Shown here one piece after another: positions 1-6,054 of a stretch of DNA of 6,320 bases. Location of the stretch: contig WQXP01000074.1 in assembly GCA_009784765.1 (NCBI GenBank), positions 1 through 6,320 on the forward strand, written 5' to 3'. This stretch comes from Oscillospiraceae bacterium (GTDB lineage: Bacteria; Bacillota; Clostridia; Oscillospirales; Ruminococcaceae). Under the pieces are notes generated by a model that saw nothing but the letters and a program-made list of their open reading frames with translations, was not told where the DNA came from and searched no databases. The translations under genes were made by a program, and so were the position numbers. Positions within the stretch are counted from its first letter, which is position 1, and each line of letters opens with the position of its first letter.

Positions 1-82
1 CTGCGCATATCACCAACGCGCCCTCACGACTGCGATTAAACGTGCAAGACACCTTGCGTTGATTCCGTACACGTCGGAATGA
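1..82 (+). CDS. rpsR: Small ribosomal subunit protein bS18, C-terminal fragment
   Basis: This is the 3' end of a gene that begins outside the window. Reading from base 2, 26 codons lead to a TGA stop at 80-82. The peptide contains the HQRALTTAIKRARHLALIPY stretch, which matches the conserved arginine-rich C-terminal core of bS18, where QR.L..AIKRAR.LALLP(Y/F) is the signature. bS18 binds the 30S platform beside bS6, and rpsR commonly closes an rpsF-ssb-rpsR operon. The hairpin terminator 14 bases after the stop fits rpsR being the last gene of its transcript. It converges with the five minus-strand genes. The fragment is too short to judge full length, but the match is clear. Confidence 0.9.
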   Translation, partial: CAYHQRALTTAIKRARHLALIPYTSE

Positions 83-96
83 GCCTGTAATGCCGT

Positions 97-129
97 AAAC
101 GGTGTAACCATAATGGTTACACCGTTTTT
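97..129 (+). terminator. Intrinsic terminator of rpsR, possibly bidirectional
   Basis: A perfect inverted repeat pairs bases 97-109 with 115-127 (13 bp) around the short centre ATAAT. On the plus strand it runs into five T residues at 125-129, giving a classic rho-independent terminator for rpsR. On the minus strand the same hairpin begins a few bases after the stop of the NYN gene, but only three T residues follow it. It would terminate there less efficiently. The two converging genes end 52 bases apart and share it. Confidence 0.88.
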
Positions 130-134
130 GTTAT

Positions 135-1556
135 TCAGAACCTTTTCTTAAACTGGAGAGTTACGTTTTCCTGTGCGTCGATTTTAAGCTCGATGGCTTT
201 GATGTATTCGTTATAGAATCGCTTCTTTTCAGTGTCGCTCATTTCAATCCGCGTTTGCATGAAAGCATGAGTCATCATGGCGTTTACGTTGAGGCTAACT
301 CGTGCGTTCATATAATTCTGCGCGGCTGTAAGCAGCATTGTGGCTTTCATGTCGTTGGTGTCGCCGGTGTAAAATCTGTCTAAATAGCAGTAAAAAATCT
401 TGTTGTCCTGAAGCACCTGCTTGGTGACTGCGCTTGTCTTTTCGTGTTCAATCATGACAAGAAAGTTAGCATCATCAAGAGAGGAAATTAACCCCCAATA
501 ATCGGAATCGCTCGAAGCTAAGATGAATGAGTCGGCGTGGCCTTGATAAAACTCTTTGCTCACACCGAGGGCTAATTTCATGTCAATCATAGATTTGTTT
601 GCTTTAATCCGCTCAACCAAGATATACTCGACAGGAACGTCAACAAAGTTTTCGAGTGCCTGCCAAGTAGAAATAGTGTTGACATCATCATAGAGAATAA
701 CTTTTGAGATTTTATCGCGATACTCCTTGTCAAGCCCGCGAAACGCCGCGAATAGCTTGTAGGGGTCAGAGTTTTCGCAGTCAACCACGAAAACCGTGTT
801 TTGGCTTCGTTCAATGAAATCATAAATCGCGTCTTTGGCACGCCCGCTAATATCAGCGACTTTGCTGATGTCGGTAAACTCGTCATGATTCCAGCGATAA
901 AGCAGTTCAACGAACTTTTTGTCGGTATACAGAATGTTTCCTTCGTCTGCAGGATTCCAGTTAATGTAGAATTGATAGGGGTAACATTGAAAATGCTCAT
1001 AATAAACTTCCGCCGCTTGTTTCACGCCCGCTTCAGTGTAGCCGTTAGGCATGATAAAGACTTCTTTCATGTAATTCCAGTTAAGCCACGACGGAAACAA
1101 ATATTTGCAGTTGTTGATTTTATCAGCAATCAGCCTGTTTATTTCAATAACACATTGATTGAGCTTCAAATTGCTTTTAAGAACAATCCCGTCATCGCTG
1201 AGCCGCGAAATAGCCTGTTCCACCGGAATTGAGCCTTGGCTGTAAACCGCCGCGACAGCCGCACTCCAGCTTTTATGCTCTGACTTCATCAAATTAAGAA
1301 TCGGCATGAACTTGCGCTTAATTGCCGTGCGCAGAATACATAAATTCCTGATACATCTTGCATTTTTGTCGAATTCGTGTTTCCGAAAAACCTCTATTTT
1401 CGGGGGTTCGCTGTCATTAACGAAAATTCGTTCAGGGACGCCGATTAAATAAGCCACAGTGGATATAATCGCGAATGTCCCTCCCATGTACGCCACCTGC
1501 TGTGAGGTGGAGTGTAGGGTATTCTCACCCCTGTGAGTTTGGTACGCTGTTGTCAT
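135..1556 (-). CDS. NYN/PIN-like domain protein, putative membrane-associated RNase
   Basis: A 473-residue protein. Residues about 255-400 form a NYN domain (LabA/DUF88-like, PIN fold) whose members are metal-dependent RNases. The expected acidic residues are visible: the VVDCEN strand end (D259, E261), the K-x3-D motif (K321, D325) and the ASSDSDYW motif (D350, D352). Residues about 24-46 are hydrophobic and could be one membrane helix, although Gly and Pro interrupt it, so this is uncertain. Residues about 50-250 match no domain I recognise. I chose the ATG at 1554-1556 because AAGGAG lies 8 bases upstream. The frame stays open to 1655, which would add 33 residues, but that stretch crosses a palindrome and its ATG codons lack a well-spaced ribosome binding site. 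Sampled 60-base blocks (541-600, 1081-1140) are each 22/60 GC, poorer than the SPFH gene. The RNA target is unknown. Confidence 0.8.
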   Translation of the reverse strand: MTTAYQTHRGENTLHSTSQQVAYMGGTFAIISTVAYLIGVPERIFVNDSEPPKIEVFRKHEFDKNARCIRNLCILRTAIKRKFMPILNLMKSEHKSWSAAVAAVYSQGSIPVEQAISRLSDDGIVLKSNLKLNQCVIEINRLIADKINNCKYLFPSWLNWNYMKEVFIMPNGYTEAGVKQAAEVYYEHFQCYPYQFYINWNPADEGNILYTDKKFVELLYRWNHDEFTDISKVADISGRAKDAIYDFIERSQNTVFVVDCENSDPYKLFAAFRGLDKEYRDKISKVILYDDVNTISTWQALENFVDVPVEYILVERIKANKSMIDMKLALGVSKEFYQGHADSFILASSDSDYWGLISSLDDANFLVMIEHEKTSAVTKQVLQDNKIFYCYLDRFYTGDTNDMKATMLLTAAQNYMNARVSLNVNAMMTHAFMQTRIEMSDTEKKRFYNEYIKAIELKIDAQENVTLQFKKRF

Positions 1557-1564
1557 AGTGATAA

Positions 1565-1570
1565 CTCCTT
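1565..1570 (-). promoter_or_regulatory. Ribosome binding site that decides the NYN gene start
   Basis: On the minus strand AAGGAG lies 8 bases before the ATG at 1554-1556, which is ideal spacing. The in-frame ATG codons further upstream (1655 and 1649) have only a GGAG-like stretch directly abutting or overlapping them. The shorter 473-residue protein is therefore preferred. Confidence 0.75.
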
Positions 1571-1585
1571 TACTTGTTGTCAAGA

Positions 1586-1624
1586 TAAGCCCTACGGACG
1601 GGCAAAGCCCGCCCTTTGGGCTTA
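1586..1624. repeat. GC-rich compound palindrome between hydrolase and NYN genes
   Basis: The outer arms TAAGCCC (1586-1592) and GGGCTTA (1618-1624) enclose an inner hairpin, CGGGC (1599-1603) and GCCCG (1607-1611), with an AAA loop. The segments can also pair differently: 1589-1592 with 1600-1603, and 1605-1610 with 1618-1623. On the minus strand no run of T follows, so it is not an intrinsic terminator. Its core (1593-1617, minus strand) begins AGGGCG and ends CGTCCGTA, resembling the palindrome at 3571-3598. It could be a member of a dispersed palindromic repeat family or an mRNA stabilising or processing structure. Confidence 0.65.
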
Positions 1625-1645
1625 CCTCTTCTTTTGCTTTTGTTG

Positions 1646-3547
1646 TCATCTCCACAATTCAAGCATGAACATAGTCGCGACTAAAGCGACAGAGTTCACG
1701 CAGGTGAATATATTGAAAACTACACTTGCCCGGGAAGATTCTGCACGTTTAACGAGCATAACCACCATAAGCCCGACTCCGAACAGAGCGAAAACCATAT
1801 AAACGATGTTTACGAAATAATGGGGTGCGAGAGCAGCGACAGTAACATATGAAGTCAGCCGCACAGTATACACGACGAGGTTCGCAAATACCGCCGCCAT
1901 AAGAAGCCACAGAGACAAGTTAAGCTTTTTAACTCTGCTGAACTCCACACCGCGCTTTTTGTTCAAAATTGCACCGATAATCGTGAAAATCAATGCGTAA
2001 AAGACATAAGAGCCGCATATCCCGATTACCGCAAGCCCGATTGTCGCAGGGATAATGCCGGGCAATTGCATAAAAGGAATCATATCAGTCGAAAATGTGG
2101 AAACGCGGACTGCGTTTCCGTTTTCGTCTACCTCAAAACTGATGAACGCGAATGGGTCTAAGAGATTCTCGTTAAAAGTGTTCTGAAAAACATAAGGCGA
2201 AACTTGCACGAACCTCACGCCCGCAATGTCTATTGTATTCTCGTCAACAGCAGAAAAAGGCAATATGTTCAAAATGTTAATGGTCTGCGGAAGCCCTCTG
2301 TGAGGAGTGCGAGTCATCAGAAACATTCCGCTGCCGAAAGTACGTGCGTCAGGCATATTTTCTAAGCCGTCCGAATGAGCAGGAGCATTGTACTCGCCGA
2401 ACAGCTCTGTGAGCAGCCCGTAAGTGATGGCGGTCTCTCCCATTTGATTGGTTAAAATCACCACACCGAAATCAGAACAAGGTGCGAAAAACATATTCGC
2501 GGAGAACCCCGCTGTGTTTCCGCCGTGTCCTACGTGTCGAACTGCGCCGAAACGCTCCCAAAATCCATGAGCAATCCCCGGTGCTCTTCCGTCTAAGCCG
2601 TAGTCGTGGCTTACCGACAGCATCTCGTCAAGGGTTTCACGCGCCTCGAACAAGATTCCGCCGCTTCCCTCCGGGGGCATGAGTGCGGCAATGAACTTAG
2701 CCGCATCAGAAGCAGTCCCGATTGCGCTGCCTGCAGGATAAAGCCCGAGGTATATGCGGGCATCGCTGTCTTTCATGACTACGGGCGGTTTGGTTTCATC
2801 AATGCCGAGCAATCCGATTACAGGCGAATGCCCCGCGACAAGGTCGCGACGCTCTGCAATGGAGGGATTGTCAGCTTGTGTCGGGTGAATAGTCGTGTCT
2901 TTCATACCGAGGGGTTCAAAGATGTTCGCGTTCACATATTCATAGAAAAGCATTCCTGAAATGCGTTCAACAATGAATCCGGCAAGCCCTGTCCCAAAGT
3001 TAGAGTAAGCGACATTCGTCCCCGGTCGGTGAATTTGCGGCGGCTCATAATTAAGCAGGCTTTGCTCAAGGGAGGGAATATCATCGGGATTCGCGTAAAA
3101 GATTTCATAAACACGCTCTGCCCACCCCGCATTATGGTTCATGAGGTGGTACATGGTGATTTTGTCATCAAATCGCAGTTCCTTGAGAAAGCCTTCAGGC
3201 AGATAAGCGCGAATGTCGCTGTCCAAATCAAGCTTGCCCTGTTCGTGGAGTTGCATTACACTCACCCATATGAGCAGCTTTGTGACCGAACCCCACTCCC
3301 ACACATCGTCGCTGTTTGCGGCGCGTTGAGTTTCGATATTCGCCCAGCCGTAGGCTTTGTCGAGGATTACCTCACCATTGCGAATGACGGCAATCGCCGC
3401 CCCTGCGGTTTTAGAGTCGATGAACTGCGCCACAAAATCGTCCACAGTGCCTTCGATGTTCGCGTCGTCCGAAATCGCGGATACAGGCAATACGAACGCC
3501 CCTGCGAGCATAATCGCAACAATCGCGAATGTAATAAGCTTTTTCAT
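1646..3547 (-). CDS. Serine hydrolase, beta-lactamase/PBP4* fold, with C-terminal membrane domain
   Basis: A 633-residue protein of the class C beta-lactamase-like serine hydrolase family (penicillin-binding protein 4*, FmtA-like, DD-peptidases and esterases). A signal peptide covers about residues 1-24, with VSA before the likely cut. The catalytic motifs are present in order: S87-V-T-K90 (SxxK nucleophile and base), Y181-S-N183 (YxN) and H341-G-G343 (the HxG equivalent of KTG). Residues about 390-490 form a non-catalytic beta-rich segment. Four hydrophobic helices follow at about 500-527, 543-562, 570-598 and 606-628. The catalytic domain should therefore face outward, tethered to the membrane. 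The substrate is probably peptidoglycan or another D-amino-acid or ester bond, but family members vary and the sequence does not decide it. The ATG has GGAGG 9 bases upstream. The TGA overlaps an ATG (1647-1649) in the NYN frame. It follows the SPFH gene by 91 bases. Confidence 0.9.
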   Translation of the reverse strand: MKKLITFAIVAIMLAGAFVLPVSAISDDANIEGTVDDFVAQFIDSKTAGAAIAVIRNGEVILDKAYGWANIETQRAANSDDVWEWGSVTKLLIWVSVMQLHEQGKLDLDSDIRAYLPEGFLKELRFDDKITMYHLMNHNAGWAERVYEIFYANPDDIPSLEQSLLNYEPPQIHRPGTNVAYSNFGTGLAGFIVERISGMLFYEYVNANIFEPLGMKDTTIHPTQADNPSIAERRDLVAGHSPVIGLLGIDETKPPVVMKDSDARIYLGLYPAGSAIGTASDAAKFIAALMPPEGSGGILFEARETLDEMLSVSHDYGLDGRAPGIAHGFWERFGAVRHVGHGGNTAGFSANMFFAPCSDFGVVILTNQMGETAITYGLLTELFGEYNAPAHSDGLENMPDARTFGSGMFLMTRTPHRGLPQTINILNILPFSAVDENTIDIAGVRFVQVSPYVFQNTFNENLLDPFAFISFEVDENGNAVRVSTFSTDMIPFMQLPGIIPATIGLAVIGICGSYVFYALIFTIIGAILNKKRGVEFSRVKKLNLSLWLLMAAVFANLVVYTVRLTSYVTVAALAPHYFVNIVYMVFALFGVGLMVVMLVKRAESSRASVVFNIFTCVNSVALVATMFMLELWR

Positions 3548-3570
3548 AAAAAAATACCTCCGGTGTTATG

Positions 3571-3598
3571 TAGGGGCGACTGTTCGCAGCCGCCCGTA
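3571..3598. repeat. GC-rich palindrome between SPFH and hydrolase genes
   Basis: The stem GGGCG (3574-3578) pairs with CGCCC (3591-3595). One A/C mismatch follows, then CTG pairs with CAG around a TTCG loop (3583-3586; CGAA on the minus strand). No T-tract follows on either strand, so this is not a typical terminator. From memory, short palindromes with AGGGGCG and CGCCCG ends are common dispersed elements in clostridial genomes. The similar palindrome at 1593-1617 supports membership of a repeat family. It lies just upstream of the hydrolase ribosome binding site and could affect expression. Confidence 0.6.
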
Positions 3599-3638
3599 TA
3601 TTTTCGAAATCTTGCGCCTAAATAACTGTAAACTGTCA

Positions 3639-5021
3639 TCAGCCTTGTTTAGTTCCGCAGTTAGCACAGAAAGTCCCGGAAACAGGAGTTCCGCAGTTCG
3701 TGCAATTTCCGCCCGCTTCGGGCTTTTTGCCGCCGCAACCGGGGCAGAAATTCGCAGTGTTGGTGAGGTTACAAGCCGCGCAAGTCCAACCGCCCGCCGC
3801 TGGAGGCGGTGGAGGCGGTGCTTTTCCGCAATGGGCGCAGAAGTTGCCGGTAGCAGTTGTTCCGCAAGAACACTGCCAGCCTGTTCCGCCGGGAGCCGCG
3901 CCCTGCATCGGCATCGCCTGTTGCATTGCCTGCTGCTGCTGAAGTGCCGCAAGGGCGTTATTCGCGCCGGCGTTCATGTGATTGCCCATCATTCCCATTC
4001 CCATGACACCCATCATAGCACCGCCGCCGCCCGCACCGGGGTTCGCACCGAGTGCTTTCATAGCCTCCCCTTGGTCACGCAGAGCGAGAGCCGCCGCTCT
4101 TGCAGGGTCGGTAATGACATTGAGTTTTTGGAATTCTTTCTGAGCTTCGCGCAAATCTGCCTCAGATTGCTTGTCGATTCCGCTGCTTTCGAGAGTTACC
4201 GAAACCAATTCAAGCCCGTAGCGGCTGTACCAGCCATACTTGTTCTCGAGAATGCTGTTCAGTGCGTCTTTAAGCTCAGTAACATTCGAACGCATTTGAT
4301 TCGGGCGAATGCCTTTCTCTGCAACAATCGCGATTGCTCCGCCGAAGGCACTAATCACTTCGCTTTTGATTTGTCTGTCGAACTCACCGCTTTTGCGGTA
4401 TTCATGTTCCACGTTCCCCGTGAATTGGTAGAACAAATGAGGGTCGGCGATTCTGTAAGTATAGAAGCCCGAGCATCCGAATTGAGCGTCTATATCAAGC
4501 CCGATTTTCTCATCAACAATGCGGAAGTCAAGGTCGGCAACGCCGTAAGGGTTGCGAATGATTTCCTTCGTGTTGATGTAATAGACCCGATGACTGCGCG
4601 GGATTTCACCCCCGAATGTGAAACTCTTCGCGACTTGTTTAGCAGCCGCGATGATACTCTCACCGAGGTTGCCCGTGAACATAGACGGTGCAGTAGAAGC
4701 CTCCCAGATGAACTCCCCGGGAACAGCGCAAAGCTCCACGAGTTTGCCGCCGTCGAGAATGAGCATACACTGCCCCTCCGCCACAGCAACCATCGAGCCG
4801 TTGGCGATTACATGGTCGTCGCCTTTGTTAATGCGCGAGCCGTCTTTCTTGACTCCCCGTTCGCCCTGCCGCTTATATCCGCGGCAGATGAGCAGGTCGC
4901 TTGACATTGCGTCCATCTCGAAATAGTCTTTCCATTGGTTTTGCAGCGTTCCGGAAATTGCACTGCCCGCCGCGTCGCCGAGTGTCCCGAGTGCGCCCTT
5001 GATTGTACTTAATAATGCCAT
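3639..5021 (-). CDS. YdjI-type SPFH domain protein ('virion core' family) with three zinc ribbons
   Basis: A 460-residue protein. Residues 1-30 form a Gly/Ala-rich, possibly amphipathic N-terminus leading to QWKDYFEMD, typical of the family. Residues about 35-300 are the SPFH (band 7) domain, with PGEFIWEASTAPSMF, FTFGGE and YYINTKEI as recognisable blocks. A Gly/Met/Gln-rich linker covers about 324-378. Three zinc ribbons follow: C384/C386/C395/C398, C414/C417/C426/C429 and C440/C443/C452/C455. The first begins CxC, as I recall for this family. A six-proline spacer (402-407) separates ribbons one and two. SPFH proteins form membrane-associated scaffolds. In B. subtilis, YdjI is encoded with PspA (YdjF), YdjG and YdjH and acts in membrane stress. 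B. subtilis YdjI is about 320 residues; the extra length here is linker and ribbons. AAGGAGG sits 8 bases before the ATG, and the gene follows the Tim44-like gene by 24 bases. The partner is probably that neighbour (inference). Confidence 0.92.
   Translation of the reverse strand: MALLSTIKGALGTLGDAAGSAISGTLQNQWKDYFEMDAMSSDLLICRGYKRQGERGVKKDGSRINKGDDHVIANGSMVAVAEGQCMLILDGGKLVELCAVPGEFIWEASTAPSMFTGNLGESIIAAAKQVAKSFTFGGEIPRSHRVYYINTKEIIRNPYGVADLDFRIVDEKIGLDIDAQFGCSGFYTYRIADPHLFYQFTGNVEHEYRKSGEFDRQIKSEVISAFGGAIAIVAEKGIRPNQMRSNVTELKDALNSILENKYGWYSRYGLELVSVTLESSGIDKQSEADLREAQKEFQKLNVITDPARAAALALRDQGEAMKALGANPGAGGGGAMMGVMGMGMMGNHMNAGANNALAALQQQQAMQQAMPMQGAAPGGTGWQCSCGTTATGNFCAHCGKAPPPPPPAAGGWTCAACNLTNTANFCPGCGGKKPEAGGNCTNCGTPVSGTFCANCGTKQG
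3802..3819. repeat. Tandem 9-base duplication encoding the proline spacer
   Basis: GGAGGCGGT occurs twice in perfect tandem (3802-3810 and 3811-3819). On the minus strand it encodes two Pro-Pro-Pro units, giving six prolines between the first and second zinc ribbons of the SPFH protein. Being in frame and a multiple of three, the unit could gain or lose copies by slippage and so change spacer length. Confidence 0.7.
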
Positions 5022-5045
5022 TGTCAGTTCCTCCTTCAGAATTGT

Positions 5046-6041
5046 TTAGTTTATATTGTTTTGATTGACACCTTCATCGACAGTGTCGTTGCGGATTGTG
5101 CCATACTCGCTGAGAACCCAGCTGTATTGCCCCGTAGTAACGACAGACTCACAGAACTCACACACACCTGAAGACGAGATTTTGATTTCCGCAAAACACT
5201 TGGGGCAGCGATGTCCCATGAGTTCGCCGCTCGCTTCTTTAGTAACACAAGCGATTGAACGCATGAACTTCATCTTGTAGCGCAAATCCCACCGCGTGGT
5301 TTTGTCTCCGCGAATGATTTTGCCTGTCTTTTCGTCCTCGTGCCACTCTATGCGCCGTGCATTGACGTAGAGCGTAACATACTCATACTGAGCGTCTTTG
5401 GCATAACTCGTGAGGTAGGCGGTATTAACAACCATTCGGTCGTAATACTGGCGTGTTCCTGAGGCGATTTTGCTCTGAACTTGCTTTTCTGCCGTAAAGT
5501 AGAGGTTGTCATGAATTACCGGGCGTACAGCAGTCATGTCGCGGCTTGAGAAAGCAGTTTCAATGTCCATATAAACAGTCCTTGCGAAAGCGCATAAATC
5601 GCTTGCCGAGAAATTTGGGTCGTGGGCTTTAACAATGCCTTCGATTTGCCCTGTTCTGTCAGGAAGCGTGATATGCTTGCCTTCATCAGTGCTGAGTTTA
5701 ACTCCTCCACTGCGCTTTTTCTTCGCCGCTTCAGAGTTGTACGCCGCTTTCTTGATTGACGTTACGATTGCGGCAGTGATTACCGCAAGAATAACCACAA
5801 CTACTCCCGGCCACCCGAAGCAAGTATACGCCAAGCAAAGAATCGCGATTAAATCACCGAAATCACCGTCCCCGCCGAAGTCAAAATCGCCGCCCCAATC
5901 GCCGCCTGCGTCCCAGCCACCGCCGAAGTCGTTTCCGTCGAATGCGCCTGTGCTTCCCATGAACGCCCCGGGAGGAATAAATACAGCAAGTGCCAATACC
6001 GCGACTATAGCGATTGCTGCGAATGCAAATTTGTTTCTCAT
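5046..6041 (-). CDS. Membrane protein with Tim44-like domain and C-terminal zinc ribbon
   Basis: A 331-residue protein. The first hydrophobic segment (about 5-22) is a signal anchor or signal peptide. A Gly/Asp/Phe-rich loop follows (about 29-63), then a second membrane helix (about 64-94). Lys/Arg-rich residues 97-110 (SIKK, KKKR) place the rest in the cytoplasm by the positive-inside rule. Residues about 130-275 resemble the Tim44-like domain of bacterial membrane proteins: an FSASDL..FAR.VY.DIE.A motif and later Y.TLYVNARR. A zinc ribbon closes the protein, with C279/C282 and C294/C297. The short hydrophobic head plus Gly-rich loop is typical of bacterial Tim44-domain proteins. AAGGAG lies 6 bases before the ATG, and the spoVS stop is 13 bases upstream. 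Co-occurrence with an SPFH gene suggests it anchors or docks that protein (inference). The Tim44 call is by recognition and should be tested by profile search. Confidence 0.78.
   Translation of the reverse strand: MRNKFAFAAIAIVAVLALAVFIPPGAFMGSTGAFDGNDFGGGWDAGGDWGGDFDFGGDGDFGDLIAILCLAYTCFGWPGVVVVILAVITAAIVTSIKKAAYNSEAAKKKRSGGVKLSTDEGKHITLPDRTGQIEGIVKAHDPNFSASDLCAFARTVYMDIETAFSSRDMTAVRPVIHDNLYFTAEKQVQSKIASGTRQYYDRMVVNTAYLTSYAKDAQYEYVTLYVNARRIEWHEDEKTGKIIRGDKTTRWDLRYKMKFMRSIACVTKEASGELMGHRCPKCFAEIKISSSGVCEFCESVVTTGQYSWVLSEYGTIRNDTVDEGVNQNNIN
5853..5945 (-). repeat. Gly/Asp/Phe-rich low-complexity segment in the Tim44-like gene
   Basis: Residues about 33-63 of the Tim44-like protein are imperfect repeats of GGDW, GGDFDFGG and GDGDFGD type. 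On the plus strand this appears as recurring tcgccgcc- and ccgccgaagtc-like words. The acidic, flexible loop lies between the two membrane helices and should face outside. It may be length-variable between strains. Confidence 0.7.
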
Positions 6042-6054
6042 GGACTACTCCTTC

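Larger units (their letters stand above)
1548..1648. repeat. Three direct copies of an 8-base word around the NYN gene start
   Basis: TGTTGTCA (TGACAACA on the minus strand) occurs at 1548-1555, 1575-1582 and 1641-1648. The outer two extend to ATGACAACA, and both read as ATG codons in the NYN frame. The middle and right copies extend leftward by one base to TTGTTGTCA and lie on either side of the palindrome at 1586-1624. The cause is unknown: duplication at an insertion, a binding site, or chance. Confidence 0.55.

Noticed and set aside
1551..1583. TTGACA-like -35 element before the NYN gene
   Set aside because: A TTGACA word is present, but the hexamer 17 bases further on is CACTAT, a poor -10, and it overlaps the start codon. 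This is probably chance.
1557..1655. Longer NYN protein starting at 1655
   Set aside because: The 33 extra residues are encoded by a palindrome-containing leader, its ATG codons lack a well-spaced ribosome binding site, and a strong one serves the ATG at 1556. Relatives would be needed to exclude it fully.
3571..3598. Terminator between the SPFH and hydrolase genes
   Set aside because: The hairpin is GC-rich, but no run of T follows it on the minus strand, so intrinsic termination is not supported.
3357..4904. 515-codon open frame on the plus strand across the SPFH and hydrolase genes
   Set aside because: It spans the ends of two recognisable minus-strand genes and their intergenic region, is rich in Arg/Ser/Ala, and has no family resemblance. 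It is a shadow frame of GC-biased coding sequence.
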